From DASUFI01 sp036274635 (GTDB taxonomy: Bacteria > Planctomycetota > B15-G4): DNA of 12,660 nt. Positions within the stretch are counted from its first letter, which is position 1. The number at the start of each line of letters is the position of its first letter. The stretch spans positions 1-12,660 of the forward strand of contig DASUFI010000041.1 of assembly GCA_036274635.1 (NCBI GenBank), written 5' to 3'. The notes beneath the pieces were generated by a model. That model worked only from the letters and a program-made list of their open reading frames with translations. It did no database searches and was not told the DNA's origin. Positions 9,307 to 12,660 of this stretch are shown here, piece after piece. The position numbers and the translations under genes are program-made.

Positions 9307-9924
9307 ATGGCCGAAGATCTGCACGTCACGCTGCAGCTGGTGCGCCGGGCGCAGGCGGGCGACCGCGCCGCGCTGGACCCCCTGTTCGAGCGCTACTACG
9401 ACCGCGTCCGGCGCATCGCGCGCGTGCGCCTCGGCCACGCGCTGCGGCAGCGCATGGACAGCGTCGACATCGTGCAGGAGACCTTCATCGCGGCCCTCGG
9501 CGCCTTCGACCGCTTCGAGGTGCGCGACGAGTCCTCGCTGCTGCAGTGGCTCTCGGTGCTGCTGGAGAACCGCATCCGCGACGCCTCCGACTGGAACGAC
9601 GCGGCCCGGCGCGCCGCCGCGCGCGAGCGCCCCCTCGTCGTGGAGGGACGCAGCGGCCCAGTGACGCTGGATCTCGCCGCGGACGGCCACACGCCGGCCG
9701 AGAGCGCCGCCCGGGGCGAGCAGTCCGAGGCTCTGGAGGAGGCGCTCGCCACGCTGCCCGAGCAGGACCGCGAGCTGATCGTGCTGCGCGACTACGTCGG
9801 GATGACGTGGGAGGAGGTGGCCCGGCGCCTCGGGCGGCCCAGCGCCGACGCGGCCCGCATGGCGCACGGCAAGGTGCTGCTCGAGCTCGCGGCGCGACTG
9901 GGCGCGCGCCGCGCCGACGCCTGA
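9307..9924 (+). CDS. ECF-type RNA polymerase sigma factor linked to a Ser/Thr kinase
   Basis: The protein has 205 residues with the two-domain ECF layout. Region 2 spans about 10-92 and includes LFERYYDRVRRIA, SVDIVQETFI (core RNA polymerase binding, 52-61) and the -10-reading segment to NRIRD. A variable linker runs from about 93 to 138. Region 4 spans about 140-198 with ATLPEQDRELIVLRDYVGMTWEEVARRLG, a helix-turn-helix for -35 recognition. It redirects RNA polymerase to its own promoter set, unknown here. No anti-sigma gene is adjacent; instead a membrane kinase lies 50 bases upstream on the same strand, probably in one transcript. ECF groups paired with Ser/Thr kinases are known in Planctomycetota. 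Unlike the phosphorylation-dependent ECF43 type, region 2.2 still carries acidic residues (D51, D54, E58), so kinase control by the same mechanism is not implied. Confidence 0.92.
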   Translation: MAEDLHVTLQLVRRAQAGDRAALDPLFERYYDRVRRIARVRLGHALRQRMDSVDIVQETFIAALGAFDRFEVRDESSLLQWLSVLLENRIRDASDWNDAARRAAARERPLVVEGRSGPVTLDLAADGHTPAESAARGEQSEALEEALATLPEQDRELIVLRDYVGMTWEEVARRLGRPSADAARMAHGKVLLELAARLGARRADA

Positions 9925-9946
9925 GCGGACACGCTTCGACGCACGG

Positions 9947-10495
9947 CTAGAGCCGCAGCCTCCCCGCGCGCAGCTCCTGGTCGGTGCGCACCAGCGCCGC
10001 CAGCGACTTGCCGTCAGGCAGCTCGCCGCGCTCCACCAGCGCCAGCGCCTCCCGCAGCGGCATGCGCACGACGTCCAGCACCTCGTCGTGCTGCAGGTCC
10101 TGCTCCCCCTCCGTCAGCTGCGTGGCGGCGAAGAGCCAAATGCGCTCGTTGGTGAAGCCCGGCGTGGTCCAGATGGCGCCCAGCGGATGCAGCGCGCCGG
10201 GGCGCACGCCGGCCTCCTCCTCCACCTCGCGGCGCGCGCACTGCTCGGGCGTCTCGCCCGGGTCGAGCTTGCCCGCCGGCACCTCGAGGATGTACCCGCC
10301 CGTCGCGTAGCGGAACTGCCGAATGAGCGTGACCGTGCCGTCCGCGTGCAGCGGCACCACCGCGCTGGCGCCGGGGTGCTCGATGAACTCCAGCTCCACC
10401 TCGCGCCCGTTGGGCAGCGCGACGCGGTCCATGTTCACCTTGAGGATCTTGCCGCTGTAGGCGACGCGGCGGGAGAGGCGCTGGGGATCGGGCAT
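9947..10495 (-). CDS. Nudix hydrolase, ADP-ribose pyrophosphatase-like
   Basis: The protein has 182 residues. The Nudix signature runs from G75 to V97 and is complete: G, five residues, E81, seven residues, then REVEEEAGV with the metal-binding glutamates E90, E93 and E94. The preceding QFRYATGGYILEVPAG and the following TPGFTNERIWLFAA are typical of the ADP-ribose pyrophosphatase branch (NudF-like), which splits ADP-ribose to AMP and ribose 5-phosphate in the cytosol. Substrate cannot be fixed from the sequence, and related enzymes act on other nucleoside diphosphate sugars. The ATG at 10495 is the natural N-terminus for the family. I see no Shine-Dalgarno before it, so a leaderless or weakly led message is possible. 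The frame stays open upstream as an antisense shadow of the next gene. It converges with the sigma gene across a 22-base gap. Confidence 0.93.
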   Translation of the reverse strand: MPDPQRLSRRVAYSGKILKVNMDRVALPNGREVELEFIEHPGASAVVPLHADGTVTLIRQFRYATGGYILEVPAGKLDPGETPEQCARREVEEEAGVRPGALHPLGAIWTTPGFTNERIWLFAATQLTEGEQDLQHDEVLDVVRMPLREALALVERGELPDGKSLAALVRTDQELRAGRLRL

Positions 10496-10552
10496 GGCGC
10501 GCAGGGTAGCGGAGTCGCGGACGTGTTTCCGGATTCGGAGACGGTGAACTCC

Positions 10553-10588
10553 GTCCTGCGCGCGGTCGCCGACTTCGCGCGCACGGAC
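10553..10588. repeat. Imperfect inverted repeat in the Nudix/exported-protein intergenic region
   Basis: Arms 10553-10563 and 10577-10588 form an 11-bp stem with one bulged base (C10584) and a 13-base loop. It sits in the 237-bp divergent gap 10496-10732, where a terminator is not expected, so it could be a regulatory site or chance pairing in GC-rich DNA. No other convincing feature is visible in the gap apart from the ribosome site at 10721. Confidence 0.3.
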
Positions 10589-10720
10589 CGTCGGCGTCGG
10601 GCCCGGCGCTCCTGAGGCCGCGACCGCCGAGCAGTTCTTCGGACGACGCGCGGCGCACCTGAGCGCCTCACGCGCGTCGAACGGCGCGCCGCGTGCTTGG
10701 GATCCGGCGAACCCCCTGCG

Positions 10721-10726
10721 AAGGAG
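10721..10726 (+). promoter_or_regulatory. Consensus ribosome binding site of the exported-protein gene
   Basis: AAGGAG lies six bases before the ATG at 10733, an ideal Shine-Dalgarno. It excludes the in-frame ATG at 10697, which would also bury the signal peptide. Confidence 0.8.
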
Positions 10727-10732
10727 TCCGCC

Positions 10733-12481
10733 ATGCGCCTGCGCCACGCCGCCGTCGTCCTCCCCCTTCTCGCCGTGCTCGCCGCTCCGGCCCTCGCCGC
10801 CGACGCGACGACGAAGGTCTTCAAGAAGGCGGCCAAGAGCCGGCTCAAGGAGCTCAATGTCGCGGTCAAGGTGGCCCTCCAGCCCGTGAAGGCCGAGCTC
10901 AGCGGCGTGGCGAGCGCCTACGCCAGCGGCGACCTGACGGCCGGCGACGCCGTCAGCCAGGCGGCCGCCGCGGTCCTCACCGCACGCGACGCGATCGAGG
11001 ACGCGGCCTTCGACACGGCGCTGATGCTGCAGGGCGACGGCCACCAGGCGCTGCTGCAGGACGGCGTCACCGAGCCGGGCCCTGACTTCCAGGCGGGCGC
11101 GCAGGGCGTGTGGGACGACACGCTCGGCAAGATCGGCAAGGCCGTGGACAAGTCCGACAAGACGCTGAAGAAGCGCTGGCAGAAGTTCACCCAGAGCCTG
11201 ACCGGCGCGGCGTCGACGAGCCAGGTCGCCTTGGACCTGCGCGCATCGCTTCCGCCGCACGGCACGGCCTGGCGCGGCGTCCCGCCGCCCGCCGCGCTGC
11301 CGTCCACGGGCACCATCGCCGGCGCGCCGCTGGTGCCGCCCGAAGTGCTGGTCATCGCGCGCGTCGTCGAGACGAACACGCCCGACACCCTGGTGATCGG
11401 CGCACGCGCGGCGACGCCCAGCGTCGACGTGAACGTGGCCTCGACCGAAGTCGACGAAGCCACGCTCGGCACGCTCGCGCCCGACGAGAGCGGGACGGCG
11501 CTGGGCACCTTCGCCCTGGACACGCTGCAGCACCCGCAGGGCTTCGTCGTCGTCACGCTCGACGACGCCACGCTGACCTCGAGCAGCGTCGCCGTCTCGG
11601 CTCCCACCCTCGCGGAGCCCGACGCGAACAGCGCCGCGGCCCTCGAGCAGTTCAACAAGGACCTCAAGACCGGGCAGAAGGCCCTGCTCAAGGCCGCGTC
11701 CGCCGCCGTGAAGGACTTCAAGCACGGTCTGTCCACGCAGCTTGCGAGCGCCAAGGCCGGCACCAGCACGCCCGACGCGGCGCTCACCAGCGGCTTCAGC
11801 GGCCTGGCCACCGCCCACGAGACCCTGGGCCTCGCGTGGTCGGACTTCGTGCAGAACACCTCCACCAAGGCCAGCCTCGCCTTCGGCACGGCGGGGGTGG
11901 ACGACGCGAACATCCCGGCCGACTTCCAGCCGGACTTCGCCGGCAGCGCCGGCACCTCGCAGGCGACCACGCTGGAGAAGCTGGGCAAGAAGCAGGCCCA
12001 GCTCGGCACGGCTTTCGACAACTTCACCTCCGACGTGGTGGCGACGTCGCAGACGGGCAGCACGGGAAGCACGCCCATCGCGGCCACCGTCGTGACCTCG
12101 CAGGGCTCCAACTTCTCGGCCCCGATGATCACCGGCGCGGGCACGCCGGCGCTGCAGCCCAGCACGTCCACCGGCCTCGTCGACGGCCTCATGCTGCAGA
12201 CCAGCACGGACGGCACGCCGACCTTCAGCGCCATGCTGAACGTGCAGGCGGATCCGCTCGCCGTGCCCTCCATGTCCGTCTCGTCGACGTCGCTGCCCGA
12301 GGCGTCGTTCGGCGACATGGGGGACTTGACCCTGAGCACGGGCGGCACGCAGACCGCGGAGTTCCCGCTCAGCGCCGACGAGTCGACCAAGGGCTTCACC
12401 TTCAACGGCGGGGCCACGACGACCAACCAGTCCTCGCCGATGGTGATGTCCACGCCGACGGTGGCGACGACCACGCCGTGA
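10733..12481 (+). CDS. Exported protein of unknown function with a duplicated helical domain
   Basis: I do not recognise this 582-residue protein. Residues 1-23 are a clear signal peptide (RLRH, a hydrophobic core, cleavage after ALA), so it is exported. Residues about 27-156 are Lys/Ala-rich and helical. Residues about 160-295 are beta-rich and Thr/Asp-rich, with VDVNVASTEV and GFVVVTLDDATLTSSS. Residues about 303-435 are a second helical unit resembling the first: both contain a Gly/Thr/Asp turn (66-72 and 343-348), a PDF motif (118 and 400), TLGKIGK against TLEKLGK, and a final KFT or NFT. About 436-582 is Ser/Thr/Gly-rich and of low complexity, suggesting a flexible or surface-exposed tail. 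No cysteines, membrane anchor or catalytic motif are apparent. A structural or adhesive envelope role is possible but not shown. It is a single gene with its own ribosome site, convergent with the DUF1080 gene. Confidence 0.85.
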   Translation: MRLRHAAVVLPLLAVLAAPALAADATTKVFKKAAKSRLKELNVAVKVALQPVKAELSGVASAYASGDLTAGDAVSQAAAAVLTARDAIEDAAFDTALMLQGDGHQALLQDGVTEPGPDFQAGAQGVWDDTLGKIGKAVDKSDKTLKKRWQKFTQSLTGAASTSQVALDLRASLPPHGTAWRGVPPPAALPSTGTIAGAPLVPPEVLVIARVVETNTPDTLVIGARAATPSVDVNVASTEVDEATLGTLAPDESGTALGTFALDTLQHPQGFVVVTLDDATLTSSSVAVSAPTLAEPDANSAAALEQFNKDLKTGQKALLKAASAAVKDFKHGLSTQLASAKAGTSTPDAALTSGFSGLATAHETLGLAWSDFVQNTSTKASLAFGTAGVDDANIPADFQPDFAGSAGTSQATTLEKLGKKQAQLGTAFDNFTSDVVATSQTGSTGSTPIAATVVTSQGSNFSAPMITGAGTPALQPSTSTGLVDGLMLQTSTDGTPTFSAMLNVQADPLAVPSMSVSSTSLPEASFGDMGDLTLSTGGTQTAEFPLSADESTKGFTFNGGATTTNQSSPMVMSTPTVATTTP

Positions 12482-12488
12482 GGCGAGG

Positions 12489-12660
12489 CTAATCCACGAC
12501 CTCCCGCAGCTCGACTCGTCGGAACTCGATGGGCGCGCCCTCCGACTGCAGCGCGATGCTGCCCGGCAGCTCCTCGCACCACCGCGCGCGGTTCTGCAGC
12601 TGGCCGTTCACCTCCAGCGTGAGGTCGCCGTCGCGCAGCGTGATGCGGTAGGTGTTCCAC
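12489..12660 (-). CDS. DUF1080 / 3-keto-disaccharide hydrolase-like protein, C-terminal fragment
   Basis: Only the last 56 complete codons are in the window; the N-terminus lies beyond the right edge. The visible part reads WNTYRITLRDGDLTLEVNGQ, then a Cys-containing turn, then PGSIALQSEGAPIEFRRVEL before the stop at 12489-12491. This pattern, with W-N-Y, a strand bearing the N-G-Q turn, and the closing IALQSEG-PIEFR, is the standard end of the DUF1080 concanavalin-like jelly roll. That family includes 3-keto-disaccharide hydrolases and is very abundant in Planctomycetota and Verrucomicrobiota, where members are mostly exported and act in glycan breakdown. Export and exact activity cannot be judged from the fragment. 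Its stop is seven bases from the stop of the convergent exported-protein gene, leaving no room for a separate terminator. Confidence 0.85.
   Translation of the reverse strand, partial: WNTYRITLRDGDLTLEVNGQLQNRARWCEELPGSIALQSEGAPIEFRRVELREVVD

Noticed and set aside
10523..10615. 31-codon GTG-initiated frame with a protein-like start (FPDSETV) in the intergenic gap
   Set aside because: It has no Shine-Dalgarno, ends in an Arg-rich run typical of GC-rich non-coding DNA, and overlaps the inverted repeat. There is not enough to call a gene.
10496..11818. Upstream extension of the Nudix frame, giving 623 codons
   Set aside because: The added part is an antisense shadow of the exported-protein gene, and Nudix enzymes of this type are about 180-210 residues long.

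Overview
The window is very GC-rich (by eye about 70% or more) and comes from a bacterium with many signalling genes. It carries two Hanks-type Ser/Thr kinases, one with the MDWGLAR and MSPEQA motifs common in Planctomycetota. It also has an ECF sigma factor next to a kinase, an exported TPR-CHAT protein, and the tail of a DUF1080 / 3-keto-disaccharide hydrolase-like protein. Together these suggest a Planctomycetota member or close relative. This is inferred from family content only; there is no rRNA or other phylogenetic marker here.

Layout. (1) 1-1198, minus: a Ser/Thr kinase cut by the left edge. (2) 1327-3177, plus: a membrane hybrid histidine kinase with two receiver domains, divergent from (1). 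A GC-rich hairpin at 3248-3284 lies in the convergent gap after it. (3) 7106-3334, minus: a two-gene operon of a 121-residue beta-rich protein of unknown function, then a 1136-residue exported PPC-like/TPR/CHAT peptidase-like protein. The genes overlap by four bases (GTGA). (4) 7107-7372: a divergent control region with several perfect or near-perfect inverted repeats. (5) 7373-9256 and 9307-9924, plus: a membrane Ser/Thr kinase with an extracytoplasmic DUF4384-like domain, then an ECF-type sigma factor. (6) 10495-9947, minus: a Nudix hydrolase of the ADP-ribose pyrophosphatase type. (7) 10733-12481, plus: an exported protein of unknown function whose helical domain appears to be duplicated. 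(8) 12660-12489, minus: the C-terminal end of a DUF1080-type protein.

The most interesting part is 3334-9924. A secreted-type CHAT protein with an intact His/Cys pair is translationally coupled to an unknown small protein. It is divergent from a kinase whose sensor domain would lie in the same compartment as the CHAT protein, and that kinase is followed directly by a sigma factor. A reasonable hypothesis is an envelope-sensing kinase-sigma module that controls, or is controlled by, the CHAT operon. The sequence shows the gene order and domains; the functional link is inference.
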